This document shows positions 21,327 to 32,719 of a stretch of DNA of 64,000 bases, one piece after another (position 1 is the stretch's first letter; the number at the start of each line of letters is the position of its first letter). A program made the translations under genes and the position numbers. Below the pieces are notes generated by a model. That model did not search any database. It worked only from the letters and a program-made list of their open reading frames with translations, and had not been told where the DNA came from. The stretch comes from Steromphala cineraria (lineage: Eukaryota > Mollusca > Gastropoda > Trochida > Trochidae). The stretch covers positions 56,361,075 through 56,425,074 of the forward strand of contig OU744725.1 of the NCBI GenBank assembly GCA_916613615.1, written 5' to 3'.

Positions 21327-24300
21327 TGGAAACTTCACAAAAACTGATAGCAGCCCCGTCCTTAGACGGGGCTGCTTATTACCCACGCTAAATCTCTGCT
21401 AAATCTCTAAGTATGTGTATCAATCCCAGTATGGAATTGCCCCCTCTCAATGTATCTTTGTATGGGAACAAACCAATTGAAGCTTCTCCCATTTGAATAT
21501 TTTGTTCTGGTAAACTTCAACCTGAAGCCACGTACAGACAATAAAACTAGGACTATTTCTTCGCTTTTTGATCAACTCTTCGCCATGATCTAAAAAATTC
21601 AAGAAATCAAATCAAAAGAGTGGTTTCTTTTATGAGGGGGAGATATTTATTCCGGGGGCTGTTAAGTATAAGGCATACTTTTACTGGGACACCGTCATTA
21701 CTTTATTAATTCAAGGAAAAAAGGTAATTACCAATTTTAAAGTGGTAATAACGAGAGAAAAATAAAGCCAGGGGCTCTGTAGCTCATCAGGCTTCAAATC
21801 AAAATTGCTTTAGGGTGTGGCAAATGTGGTTCCTCCCTTACTTTGGACCACAGGATCACTAAATGTACAATTTGACTTCCTCCTTAACTAACATACGAGT
21901 TTGCACACAAAGTTTCAGCTTTCAAGGCGTGATGTTTCTTGAGAAAAAGATAAAATTAGATTCAAAGGTGTGGCCCCAGAGGCCCTTATTAGGGACCACA
22001 AAAGCTATAATTCATAATCCTCACTAGTAAAAGAGTATACTGACAAGCTTTCAACTTTCTGGGCCTATTGCTCATGGAGAAGAAGATGATAATGGGTTTT
22101 ACGGGCACGGCCCCTGTGGCCCTTGTTAGGGGTCACAGGGCATATCATAGCTACAATTTATAATCCCCACTAGTAAAGGAGTCTGTACAATATTCAGCTT
22201 TCTAGGTGTGATGCGTCTGGAGAAGAATATGAAAATATTCTGTACACAAAGTTTCAGCTTTCTAGGCCTTGTGGTTCTGTAGAAGAAGATGAAAGTAGGG
22301 TTTTAGGCTGTTGCCTCTTTGGCCCTTATTAAGGGCCACAAAAGCTACATTTTATAATCCTCACTAGTCAAGGAGTCTGTACACAAAGTTTGAGGTTTCT
22401 AGGTCCAATGGTTCTGGAGATAAGGTCGAAATTCGACAAAGTTTACGGACGGGCGGACCGACAGACGAGCTAAAAATTTGGTTATTTCAAATTTAATTGA
22501 AAATATACAGTTTAAATACTATTTTTATTAGACAAGTGGTAATTACCAGTTTTGTAATTGTTCATTACGAACAAAAATGGTAAAAGTAAATATTAACACC
22601 TTAAAAAGAGAAATTTCATAAATCAATTGTGAGCCCTGAAGGCTTTCGTAGGAAACTGCGGGAATTTCAGCGAGTTGTAACAGGCTGTTTCAACATTTCA
22701 TGACTTGATCTGCCTCTGTGCATTCTCTCCTCATAGAGGCAGATCACGTCATGAAAGGTTGATACAGCCTGTTCTATTACGCAGAAATCCTTGGGTTGCG
22801 CCAGTTTCCCTAGCGGAAACAAATTGCACCACAACCCATTTGAATTTCTTTATAAAATGACAACGCAACGGAAAGACTGGTTCATATCACAATGCTTTTG
22901 TCTTGATTCAGTAGCCAAAATGACGATTTTATAAAAGCGTTTCTGATTGCACAACTAATTTTGATTGCCTCTAATCAGTCATCGCCCATTCTTTCCCGCA
23001 AAGTTGGCGTAATAGAACATAGGCTGTATCAACATTTGATCTGCCTCTGTTGGGAGAGAATGATTCAATTAAGATATATTTGAAACTTGTTAGGCCTCAG
23101 AACTTTTTCCTATTTCCAAATCTCTATCAACAAGGGTTGAACGCTAAAAGTGTATATCAGCAACCTGCCTCTTCTGAACTGGTGTTAATGTTTTGTAATG
23201 AAACTTTTTTCAGCACAACAAAATAAATGACTCCATTGTGACAGAGATCGAGTGTGAAATTGTGTTAGGTAACCTCTAATGAGTTTAAAATATCGACAAC
23301 TTACCATATATTTTTGTCGGCAGATATATCTGTTTGAAGAGATTCCAGTCAAACCCTTTTTTGAATTGTGCCAGTGAACCACCATCTTGGATACAATGTT
23401 CCTTTGAAGCTTGAAAAGATTTTAATGTTTTGTAGTGCTTTAAGACTTTCGTTGATCCGTTCAATTTCTTGTATCCTTTTGGTAGCTCTGAAAAAAGTAT
23501 CTAAAATTACATCAAAGCTCGAGGCGACATCAAATTTGAAACTAAAAACTGCACGTTATTAAAACCATGGTCTTCCTTTCGAAGCTCTCTTAATGCTAAG
23601 AGAGTAGTTAATGCATGAAAGTTTTGAAAATCCTGGTTCTCCTCCTACTTAAAAAGAAAGAAGTACTCCGTTAAATGAAAACCAAAGTCATGACTAAATA
23701 TGAAATATCAACCTAAGAAAAGGCAAATACAACCTGCCTAAGAATGACTGCTCTACACCCAGGGGCAAAAGCAACGATACCAACTTTTCAAAAGAGTACA
23801 AAACAAAATCCTGTTGTAAATGAAATGCGACTACGAGCCCTTGTGATAGGCACATCGGTTGTGAAGAAGTACTCACAATTTCAAACATCAAAGTATAATA
23901 CTAATCATTGTATGACTGTTCAAATACACGAGGGGTCAAAAAACAGCTTTTTCGATGTTATTTTTGGTCATACTCTATAAAATCTAAAATGTTATCAATA
24001 TAAATAACCCTTGTAGAAGTTAATTTGTTCACGCATTTTGACTGTATTCTGGTTTTAAAACAAGAAAAATTGCGATTTTCACTATCCTATCTCGTCTAGT
24101 CAAGGAGATTATTTAACAGCGTTTTTTGAAAGGCTTGTATTTCAAAAGCGTTAACAGATATGGCTCTGAAATTAAAAACTTAGTTCAGTTAGCTCTTGAT
24201 TTCATGAATTAACCCTGTTTCAGTCGTAACTATCAATCGTAGATTAACCTATCATGCATTTTATATGGTATCGTTTCTTTTGCCCCTGAGTGTAGATAAA

Positions 24301-27231
24301 AATAGTATTCCAGTCAGCTACAATGCACATCTTGCTAACTTTCCACCAAGTAGAATGACAAACTAAATAGTTTGTTGCAAAGCATTAACTAATCAAATAC
24401 TATAAAGACTTGCTTTACCTTTAAACACAGACTGAAATAATCATTTTAAACAACAACTAACCTCGACCTTACCACTTTTCGATTTTCCAAAAATTAAATG
24501 CTGGACTTAATAATTGTTTAATTACCATTGATGTGTATATCCTTTTTACACCAAATGATTATATTTAGTTGTGTTACGTCGTCAAATGATTTATCTATCT
24601 GAGTGGAAAATCATTAATTATTAGGTTGTTTTCCTGTGGTATTGTTACGATAGATGTATAGATAACGAGGCTGATTCTGTTTATGACGTCACAAGATGGG
24701 GGCGTTACCAGTCATGCATTCACTTGTTTGTTGTCAGATAGGTCTAAGCGGCCCATCAAAAGTGGCTTTCAATAACGGCTTTCATTACCAAACTAAACAT
24801 ATTTGAGTAGCGACCTTTAACACACTATACAATATTGTAATCAGCCTTTCTATATTCCAAAGAAAATAGTGAAATATGTTTGTGGTTATTTGAACTTTAA
24901 CCAAAAAAAATTGGACCGCTTTATGTCATACCTTTTCTGAAAATAAATATCATCTTCTTGTTGGGTCTCTTTTAAATCAGAATTTGTGAAATGGTATACT
25001 ACTTGATTAAGACCATCTATACATCACTAAAAGCAAGTTATTGTTAATCCAGATTTGTTTTGGTAGTGTTAGGATGTTCATAACTCGTCATTTTGTCAAT
25101 GATAACTGATATTTGGGCTCCAGTCATAGGGATGATGTAAGAATCATCATTAAAAGCTTTTATGTCTTTTATCTTGCATTTTAGGGTGGATTATGAGATG
25201 TCTATTTGTATGGAAGAGAATGTGAGCCAGAAATGACACCATTGAGCCTCTTTTCTCGCGAGATGTAACATGTCTATAATAACTTTCAATGCAAAATCAT
25301 TTACAGATGTAGTTTGAAATATTGTAATCGTGAAAACCTCTTCATTCTCCATCTCTGAAACGTACTTGTAACATTGCTTTATGTGAATATTCCTTTTATT
25401 TGAAATATGAATATGAGTTTAGACTTTTACATTTTTAGAATTACATCTCAACCTTGTAGGGTTGAGAACAGCAAGTTCGGAATTACATAATTGAAATGTT
25501 AGGTTTGCATATTTGGACTTGCCTTTATGAGAATTGCATTGTTGGTAATAGTTACTAACATGGTTAATGGCATGCATTTGATAATGGCATGGACACTTTG
25601 TCCAAGAGGCCTATAGGAGGCGCAATCGAGTACAGGCTCGAGGACAAAGTGTCCCTGTCGTTATCCAATACATTCATACTTTCAAAGCTTATATATGACA
25701 AAAATTAATTACGTATCATTACATTATTTTGGATATTTCTAACATAACAAAAGTTGTGATGCAACATAAAGCATTAAATGTTTATTTCTTGAGTTTTTTC
25801 CTAGTGTAAACAAAAGTCTACAGTGTTATCAGGTGATTTTGATTGTTTTCCAGCTTGTTCTTTTTGATTATTGATATTTTCAGAATACTTCTATGTCTAT
25901 GTTGTTAATTAATGAATTTAAACCTTATGTAGGAAAGGTTTACAAAAGTGTCCTTGCATCAGATGTCAGGACTTTTTGGCCTAAGAGTTCCCTATATCCA
26001 TAATGAACAGGACACTTTCATGACTGGTTGCCATTGACAACGAGATCAAAGTGGGATGTAACGACATGTTACATCTACGAGTCTAGATGATTTCATTTTG
26101 GTACACATCACATCCATATATCTATCGTAATTGGTGTTTGGACGGGATGAAAATTAAAATACATATCATTAATTACCTCGGAACTTGTTGCCTAATGAAA
26201 CTGTTTCAATTTTGCTTTCCCTCCAACAAACCAGCTTTCCCCTTCTGTTGAACAAGACCTTTGACAAAGTTTGGCAGTTTGTCATTGTATCATTTCCAAG
26301 GATGTTTGTCTAATGAAACAAAATTGAAAAATTCAGAGTAATATTCTAATATATATTGTCTAATAGGGTCACGTTCTCTCCCCAACAGAGGCAGATCAAG
26401 TCATGAATAATTGTTGATCAAGCATCTGTTCGTATTCGCTGAGTTTGTGGGGTATAATTGGAGACGCCTGATTGAAGGCATTCATAGTGTTGCGATCAGC
26501 AACGTTGTTAAAAAATCATATTTGGTCATTGTCATATTCATGCGAAAAGCATTGTCATTTGCTTTAAATATTCAAATGGACTGTGGTGAAATTATTGTCC
26601 GCAGGGGAAAACTGTCGGAACCCCCTGATTGTACTGATATAAGGAGTTCAACAACTCATGAACTGATCTGCCTCTGCAGCCAGGGAGACAGGAAAATGTT
26701 ATATATATATTGGGAATTCCCAATAATATTAATTATTATTGAATGTGATAAACACATAATTAACACACCCTTGATGCATTTGATTGAAAAATAATCAATG
26801 AAATTTTCTTTGATGAACTTAAAGAATAAGTAACCATACTTCCTGAAGTCAAAATACTTTTAATTCTTTAAATCTATATTTTTATAGAATTCTCTAAACT
26901 TGCAATTTAAGTGATTGTTAATTCAAGAAAGAGTTTCTTCTTCCAAAAATAAAAAAACATGTCATTTGATTTGATAATCTGTCCGTTTACAATTATCTTA
27001 TATACAACGAAAAGGTACCTCCAATTTACTGACCACGCAATCTTCCCCTTGAGTCCTTGTAAGATTCCCAATTAAGGAGGCGAATCTGCTAGGAACGAAT
27101 GTGAACATCTCACAATAGGAAGCTGTAAAAGACAACTGTTTGCACATGGAGATGCCAATAGGACCCGGCTCGAGCGGTCTTTTCTTTGTAGCGGAAACTA
27201 AACAACCAAAAAGTATTGCTAAAAATATCAT
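17046..27231 (-). CDS. Lectin gene B: secreted C-type lectin, three exons, complete
   Basis: Exons complement(27019-27231), (23305-23485) and (17046-17263) have 213, 181 and 218 nt and join in phases 0 and 1 to give 203 residues. Residues 1-14 (MIFLAILFGCLVSA) form a signal peptide. Residues 15-71 hold C30, C40 and C65 and an NLT sequon at 56-58; the cysteine spacing is loosely apple/PAN-like but unproven. The CTLD runs from about 72: C102 in HCIQDGG, W135-I-D-L, WGDG 149-152, EPS 165-167, ENC 175-177, FRD-LFC 186-191 and FVCE 197-200. Four canonical CTLD cysteines are intact. EPS and FRD replace the usual EPN/QPD and WND, so ligand specificity is open. Junctions are GAG|GTACCT, TTTTTCAGAG|CTA, G|GTAAGT and TTTCAG|AT. 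Likely a secreted recognition protein. Confidence 0.87.
17278..17390 (+). mobile_element. MITE family C fragment
   Basis: 'catcaagtcatgaaatg' and 'attacgccggatttgtggg' followed by 'gatgcctgattggaggcaatcaaag' in pieces match the family interior. Ends are missing. Confidence 0.65.
18178..18245. repeat. Long GC-rich hairpin
   Basis: Arms 18178-18199 and 18224-18245 pair over 22 bp with a few mismatches. The loop contains a nested perfect GTGCGC-GTAA-GCGCAC hairpin. GATAAC and GTTATC lie outside the stem on either side. Confidence 0.75.
18597..18668 (+). repeat. tRNA-like sequence, possible SINE head
   Basis: 'tggtttaatgggtaagac' resembles a pol III A box and 'gggttcgagac' a B box 40 bp later. 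It lacks a convincing cloverleaf and lies in repeat DNA. Confidence 0.35.
19037..19317 (+). mobile_element. MITE family B, complete copy with 9-bp TSD
   Basis: 281 bp with long inverted ends (CATCCTCGATAATCCAGCGC ... and complement, about 70 bp). Flanked by AGGAGATTC at 19028-19036 and 19318-19326. The uninterrupted sequence is seen in the family D copy at about 1920-1935. Mutator-like by target duplication. Confidence 0.9.
20160..21230 (+). repeat. TGACCTTGACCTT repeat array
   Basis: TGACCTTGACCTT occurs about eight times (near 20172, 20301, 20449, 20586, 20735, 20879, 21020 and 21168) in units of roughly 290-440 bp that also share 'cttcatagcacaaaaacttttcaag'. Several extend to TGACCTTTGACCT and end AAGGTCAC in inverted orientation. 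Non-coding. Confidence 0.85.
21293..21325 (+). repeat. CGG trinucleotide run
   Basis: About eleven GGC units ending in GATGG, conspicuous in AT-rich DNA. Confidence 0.92.
21800..22450 (-). repeat. About 165-bp repeat, roughly four tandem units
   Basis: Repeated 'cacaaagtttcagctttc', 'ggagaagaagatgaaaat' or variants, 'gtggcccttatt' and 'cactagtcaaggagtctgtac'. Same family as 7410-7745 and 56845-57070. Confidence 0.75.
22721..23062 (+). mobile_element. MITE family C copy, abutting a second end
   Basis: CATTCTCTCCTCATAGAGGC to TGTTGGGAGAGAATG. Immediately upstream (22,698-22,719) is the opposite end of another copy, CATGACTTGATCTGCCTCTG, without its last bases. This marks the edge of the insertion in intron 2 of gene B. 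Confidence 0.85.
23753..24295 (+). mobile_element. Family D-related TIR element
   Basis: 543 bp from CTACACCCAGGGGCAAAAGC to the matching CTTTTGCCCCTGAGTGTAG. The inner terminus ACGATACCA is shared with family D. It lies in intron 1 of gene B and has no counterpart in intron 1 of gene C. An open frame inside it is not similar to anything I recognise. Confidence 0.78.
24300..25550 (-). other. Intron 1 of gene B, arm-homologous part
   Basis: Parts match about 54,120-55,600 in reverse, for example 'gctccagtcatag' and 'ccattatgagatgtctatttgta' segments. No exon or conserved ORF is seen. Confidence 0.5.
25552..26040. mobile_element. Left-arm-only insertion with inner hairpin
   Basis: The right arm reads straight through at about 54,140 ('gttaccaaccatgcaattc'). 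The extra 490 bp includes the inverted pair GGACACTTTGTCC and GGACAAAGTGTCC (about 25,589 and 25,643) and further AGTGTCC/GGACACTTT motifs near the right end. Confidence 0.55.
26371..26695 (+). mobile_element. MITE family C, shared with the right arm
   Basis: Starts 'cgttctctccccaacagaggc' in broken form and ends 'gatctgcctctgcagccaggg'. The flank 'atatattgtctaatagg' matches the flank of the copy at 53305-53621, so both descend from one pre-duplication insertion. The 127-codon open frame across it is fortuitous. Confidence 0.8.
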
Positions 27232-27290
27232 TTTAACACTGGACAACTTTAAAAATCAACCCTCTGTGCTGTGTTTTAATGTTTGAAGGG

Positions 27291-27298
27291 CTTTTATA
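27291..27298 (-). promoter_or_regulatory. TATA box of lectin gene B
   Basis: TATAAAAG on the reverse strand, 60-67 bp before the ATG at 27231. The mirrored gene C keeps TATAAAAG at 49948-49955. Confidence 0.7.
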
Positions 27299-27299
27299 T

Positions 27300-30200
27300 G
27301 TCAATGCACTTGACAAAATTGCAAATAGGTTGATATCATCAGTCGTAATGAAACAGATAAAACTGTAAATTATTATAAAGAGATAGGTCACTCACTGCTT
27401 AAATTGATTAAATGACAATGTTTTTAAGGACGATAATGAAAATCTGTTCCAATTACTAATCAATCATTCATTTGATATCTGTTGTATAACAATGTTATTG
27501 AGAAAGATTAAATACGTTGTAATATATTTCTTACATTCAGAGATACTTTACGAACTCAAAATTACCGTTAGAGTAATGACCCTTTCGTAATTCAAATAAA
27601 ATTATAGAATAACGATATGGTAGCACTTATGTACGTGGCAAGGTCGTTTGACTGGATAATAATCATAAAACCCTTACACCATACACGATTAACCCTAAAA
27701 AAGTGTCACATTTTAGCACTTTCAGAAAAGGTTGCATTTTGAACATGAGAACATGAGAACAATGATCTACATCTTGCTGTTATCACAAATCTTGTTTTAA
27801 AACAAATGAAAGCTTTGTAAAATATTTTCTTACACATACATTTTGATGGATGAACAAAACTTATCGGCAAAATAAGTTAATTGCAAAATGAAATGACTCT
27901 TCTTTAGAAAACAGAAAGAGTTTGAGTTGAAATAAACACTAAAAAAACCATCATCAGCACTGCGCTTCAGAAATTCAAAATCAATATGGATCAAAAATAG
28001 AAGTACAAGACTCCCTTCATATGTTAAGTGTAAAAATAATTTTCAAATGATCTAAATTTTCTCACGAAAAGTGTAACACATTATAAGCCAAGCCCTGAGA
28101 GAAACTTACAAGCGTTTTGTAGTATTCCCGTTAATCCTGCATCCATGCTTGTCCCTAAACGCAGGTTTTTGCTGTCATTTAGTATTGGTTATTTATTTTT
28201 TAAAGTTTAAAGGTCAGTATATGACTATCGAGGAATCGAATAGGCATCATTTTACCTATCCTGGGTCTCTTAATAATTGCATAAATAACATTATACCGAC
28301 CTAGGACGTTTGACAATGATGACGTAATCTCGAGATAACATTGACAATGGTCTAAAGCCTATACATATATATGTCTTTGTGCATTACAAAAATACTTGTA
28401 TTTGCTGTTATAGGCTTTTCCTTTATCTTCTCATCATTTTATTGTGAAAACAAAATAGTAATAGAACTTTTAGAACTATCACGATTCTTTTGAAGTTGGT
28501 ATCTGTTACCAGCTTATCCTTATTTTTAGAGACTATACAATGTTCTGTGTTCTAACGTTTGAATATTTGGAGGTTTTGTAGGGATGACCTTAAAGACCAA
28601 TCATCAAACTGCAATATCTTCTAAAGTATTTTTATTGTGCTATTTTTTGCAATATTTTGCGAGCAACCATGAAAAGTTTGGATCAAATTCATTTAAAAGG
28701 AGACAGTTAACCAAAATAACCGAAACATAAGCCCCGGTATGTCAACATGAGGGTAAAGCAAGTGTGCTAATCTCACAATTTCCGGTTTTTAATATACGCT
28801 TGAAGGTCGTCTTTGTCGCGTACGACTACATTTTCTCTTCTATTTTTTTTAATCAGGTACTAGTTGGTGGGCCAAGTTGAAACCCATCGGACGCAAATGG
28901 GGTAACTGAAACGCATTATGATGATGTCACCGGAAGCGGGTTCGTTACAAGCTATGACACTTTTGCACAGGGTACTGTACTTTTGACGTCCAATCAAGTA
29001 CTTTATTGTTCATCAAATCATGTAAATATGATATTAAACTTTCAACGAAAGTTTTTCTACCGAGTGATGTATTTCTTTTCTCAATAGCTAAATTTCACCA
29101 CGAACTGCATGCAAGTATGATAATAGGACTTTAATTGATGATGGTCAGTTATTTGAACTTTGTGCCACAAGTCTTTGTAAGAATATTAAGATCACATGAT
29201 TCTGATTTTTGGCATTTCTTTCCAAAATGAGTGACAATTTTTTTTATCAGAAGTTAGGCACTCATAAAGTGATACAATTTGTCCATCTCCAATAAAATAT
29301 TTTCAGGATTTCAGTTTAAGAGGTGATAACTGTATTTTGCCGATTAGTTTTTTTATAGCTTTGCCAAGGCTTGAAAACACTTGAGTGTTTCAAAGTATAG
29401 CATCTGAAAATATTACTGACAGTGTTAGGTTTGAATTCCTACCTCTAAGGGATAATACATTTTTATATTTTTCAAATAATAGTTGTTTCAAAAGGTTGTG
29501 ATGAAAATATGTTTATGAGATAAATATGCTAAACAACATAGAAAGTAATAGATGATTTCATATACAAACGACTAAGTTTTACTCAAACCATCATTTTTGT
29601 AACAAATCAACCATATCCTCTTCGGAATCTTATTATCTGTTTGAGTAGAAAATTGTATTTATTCGAAAGACTAAACCTCTCAATTGCTTTCTTGTCCAAC
29701 ATATTTTTTCCATAATGATTTTAGCCTAATCAGCCACAAAAGTATCTTATATCTTTAATATCAGTATTACTTACAAGTTGAAAATAAAAGATATATTAAA
29801 AAAGATATTTTGAACAGCAATACTACATAGAATATGTATTCTCTTTATCTTTACTCACTTATCATGGTTCATTCTAGACTAACTTTTATCAGGATCTAAA
29901 GATATAAACCAAACAGAGGTGAGATATTCTTTTTATGAAATGAGTGACTAAAGAATAAATTGTTATGAGCGACAAATAGGAAGATACCATCTAAATTGCT
30001 GGAATAATATAGCCAAATATCAATTCAGAAAGAATTGACATTTTTCCTTATTTGTTATCAGGCTTAAGTGGAAAAGTCAGGCTGATGACGTTAAAGATAT
30101 GAGAGTGTGTACGTACTGTCACTTTGAGGACTGTCTTATACATAGCTAAAACTTAAAATCTGTTGTGTTTTGTAAAGACATGAAAAAAAATTCTTTTACC

Positions 30201-30700
30201 TATACACGTACATGTATGTGTTGTAAAAGTGAAACATTAATCACAGTAACTTTGAGATGAACTATAGAGGTAATTTCATTTGTCAATTACGAAAACGTGA
30301 CATTGCAATGTGGAATTTCTTAATCAGCGATAAAATTATTTTTTAGCATGGCATAGGGTTTCTATATAGCACAATAAACTTCACCAGAAAAAAAGATGTG
30401 TCCAGTTATATCAGTGGGATCGTTTAAAGTGGACACTTTTTGTAACATATCTATAACGGTATATGCGTTCATGATACATCCGTTATAAGTAAATTTAGCC
30501 ATGAGTTTAGAAAAAATATGCTATAGAAAAATGCATCGAAGGATACATCAAATTGTTCTTGTTTTCAGTTTTAAAGGGATATGGACTTTGTAGTTTTATT
30601 TGAATTCAAAATTTCTCTTTGAAAGAATTTATGATTTGTTTTTCTTAAATGCTATGTCTAAATAAAGTGTAATAGAAAAATGACAACATTAAGTGGATTA
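27300..30700. other. Upstream region of gene B, arm sequence
   Basis: AT-rich. Blocks at 28,200-28,330, 28,470-28,560 and 29,170-29,230 match 48,960-49,020, 48,710-48,790 and 48,540-48,600 in reverse. No coding sequence recognised. Confidence 0.45.
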
Positions 30701-30759
30701 TTATTTTTACCTTTAAATAAAACGATGCTTACAGGTGAAAGGCAAAAATAGAAATAAGG

Positions 30760-31060
30760 ACATTCCCATAGCAAAAGGGTAATTATGTCAACTTCTTGTC
30801 AATGTGTATGTTTTTGGTTTCCATGGCAACATTTTGAACTTTGTCATATTGGAAGAGGGTTAGTTTCCAGAGCACAACACTGAATTAACTGATCTTCACC
30901 ATTGTCATAATGGTTGATGTTGTTTTATAGAAAGAATATGGGTTTTATGTTACTTTTAAAAAGACTAAAAGAAATTTTTTAAAACACATTTCAGTTGAAA
31001 TAGTATATGGGAGACATCTGTTTTTACGAGTAAAACCACTTTCTAGTTGTTTCTAGAGGT
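30760..31060 (+). repeat. Fragment of the 10-13 kb repeat
   Basis: 'tttccatggcaacattttgaactttgtc' in parts and 'atgggagacatctgttttta' match 10,860-10,910 and 11,236-11,260. It is a partial DIRS-associated copy without protein motifs. Confidence 0.55.
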
Positions 31061-31741
31061 GACTTGCTGAAAGAGCACAAGGAATAGTCAATGTATTTCA
31101 TTAAATATAAAGATCATTGTCATCAAAATGTTGTGGGTAAATCCAAAAGGAAACCATCTCACGTGTACACCTTTGGTGCATCTGTTTGCCATAAATTGAA
31201 TATAAACAGGTAAACAGATGTTGCGTGATATTGTTTCAGTGATCTTCTAATTTTGTCAACAGAGACAAGAAATGGTGGAAGGCATTAATAGATATTGTAT
31301 AGGGTAAAACGTCTCGCCTTTACCAATAACATTTGAAAAGTGCTTATATTGCAATGTTAGGCCTTCAAGGAACCTATATGGTTAAAACCATATATCTAAT
31401 CAATTTCAACCTTTCGTAAAAAAACATTTTTGTCTTCAAAGGCATAAACAAAATTGATACCATGCCATGAAAATGTCTTGATACCATTATCAAACAGGCT
31501 AAAAGGATCGGAGGAGGCTTTCACATTTGAGTAACGTATCTCAGATAGTCACAATGCACCATAAATAACTTTCTCAAAAATGTATTTCAAACATGAGGCA
31601 GAATATTATTACTAATATATTATGTATCTGCTAAATACAGTTAATATGAATAAAGGAAGTTTTCCTTGGCAATACAACTTATAACCACTTGATCAACATA
31701 ACTTTTTGGTATACAGTTAGACAATGAATAAACATACCCCG

Positions 31742-31890
31742 TATCTAGAAACTTTCTAGTGCGTATCTAGAAACTTTCTAGATACGCACTAGAAATTTTC
31801 TAGATACGCACTAGAAATTTTCTAGAACGTATCTAGAAAATTTCTAGTGCGGTTCTAGTGCGTATCTAGAAATTTCTAGAAATTTCGAGT
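31742..31890. repeat. TTCTAGAA palindromic array, left copy
   Basis: Repeats of 'gtatctagaaactttctag' and 'cgcactagaaattttctag'. The stretch 31868-31887 reads as four contiguous nGAAn/nTTCn pentamers, a perfect heat-shock element pattern. It mirrors the array at 47063-47227 and lies about 4.5 kb upstream of gene B. Confidence 0.85.
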
Positions 31891-32135
31891 TTTTACATTT
31901 TTTTTAATAATCAAATATTTTTAGTTTATTTGAAATCCCTGTCTTTACTTTCCTTAGTGTTAAATTTTCAACATGATTCAATTAATAGAAAGGGAGTTAA
32001 TTGATATTTTATAATAGATCTTCCTCGTTTTAACGCGCTTCTCCTCACTGAACAGGGGCGATCTAAATATAGCACACACACTGCTTTATGGCCCCTCACT
32101 GATCGGCGCTAATTACATGTAGATGTCTCGTCAGC

Positions 32136-32193
32136 ATGAAGCTACGGGACATGCTGTTTCTTTTCGTTGTAGCACATTGTAAATTAAAGAACA
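32136..32193 (+). CDS. Possible signal-peptide exon
   Basis: ATG opens MKLRDMLFLFVVAHCKLKN, a plausible short signal peptide, and is cut by A|GTAAGA at 32194. 'ctaaatatagc' lies about 70 bp upstream. No following exon could be joined in frame; the region is outside the clear arm homology. This is a weak candidate only. Confidence 0.25.
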
Positions 32194-32719
32194 GTAAGAT
32201 AGAAGTAATTTGAACAGAGATTGATAATACATTGATATTGATTTTAATTACGATTGTCTGTAAAATCACGAGCATGGATCCTTTAGCGGGCTGTCAAGTA
32301 AACTGTTAAAAATAGTTGTACGTGTATTAAGTTAAATTAAAGAATGTGCGTCATTAAAGTCGATTTTGAAGTTAACAACATTCCACAAAGCAATTGTCTC
32401 ACAGAAGCCTTAGCAATTCTTGCAGCACGCTGTTTCTCTACTTCAAGATGTAATTCGGGAGATTTTCCACCTCTGCATAGGCTTAAGACTACAAAAAGAA
32501 ATATGTACATGTATAACTCAATCCAATCACTAAACAACCTAACTCTTTAGAATGTCGTCCACTAGCTTCCTATATATATTTCTTTAAACAAACGTCTTAT
32601 ATCTAGAGTATAATTTGATCACAATTATAATTCTAATTGTGGGTTACTGACCAGGGATGACTAGCATTCAAAACAATTGGTTGTTTTATGTAATTATAAA
32701 TCTTCTGCTTCACATCCAC

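Larger units (their letters stand above)
17407..21770. mobile_element. Foldback-like composite with long inverted ends
   Basis: The left end (about 17,407-17,800) and right end (about 21,400-21,770) are inverted copies: 'ctcgttattac', 'taaagtaatgacggtgtccc', 'agtaaaa' and 'cttcaggttgaagtt' on the left reappear complemented in reverse order on the right. The 3.6-kb interior contains the interrupted family D element, a hairpin, the nuclear-receptor-like repeat and a CGG run. No transposase was found. Boundaries are approximate. Confidence 0.65.
17264..23304 (-). other. Intron 2 of gene B, with a 5.8-kb insertion
   Basis: The same intron in gene C is 272 bp. Both start with the same roughly 200 bp (here 23304 down to about 23,065). 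The extra sequence is bounded by MITE C pieces (17278-17390 and 22698-23062) and contains a foldback-like element, a hormone-response-like repeat and the 165-bp repeat family. Confidence 0.8.
2770..31890 (+). repeat. Left arm of a giant inverted duplication
   Basis: This segment aligns in reverse complement with about 47,060-62,900. Anchors visible by eye include 2800-2860 with 62810-62880, 3190-3290 with 62740-62810, 3390-3700 with 61720-62020, 4000-4450 with 60480-60960, 5400-5680 with 59930-60220, 14445-15190 with 57490-58290, 16780-17263 with 56261-56700, 23305-23485 with 55808-55988, 25100-25550 with 54120-55150, 26340-27231 with 50028-53640, 28200-29220 with 48540-49020, and 31740-31890 with 47060-47230. 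The arm is nearly twice as long as its partner because of insertions, notably about 5.7-14.2 kb and 17.27-23.06 kb. Boundaries are approximate; similarity near 1.7-2.3 kb is weak. Confidence 0.88.

Noticed and set aside
23185..23385. Open frame beginning MVVHWHNSKKGLTG
   Set aside because: Alternative frame of the lectin exon of gene B; the same shadow occurs at 55908 in gene C.
23744..23980. 78-codon open frame as a transposase
   Set aside because: Inside a 543-bp TIR element, but no catalytic motif or similarity is visible.
26411..26794. 127-codon open frame
   Set aside because: Lies across a MITE family C copy shared with the other arm; no similarity and no splice context.
27232..27246. 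Upstream extension of gene B exon 1
   Set aside because: The extended frame begins at TTG, and the hydrophobic signal peptide starts at the ATG at 27231; the same holds for gene C at 50028.
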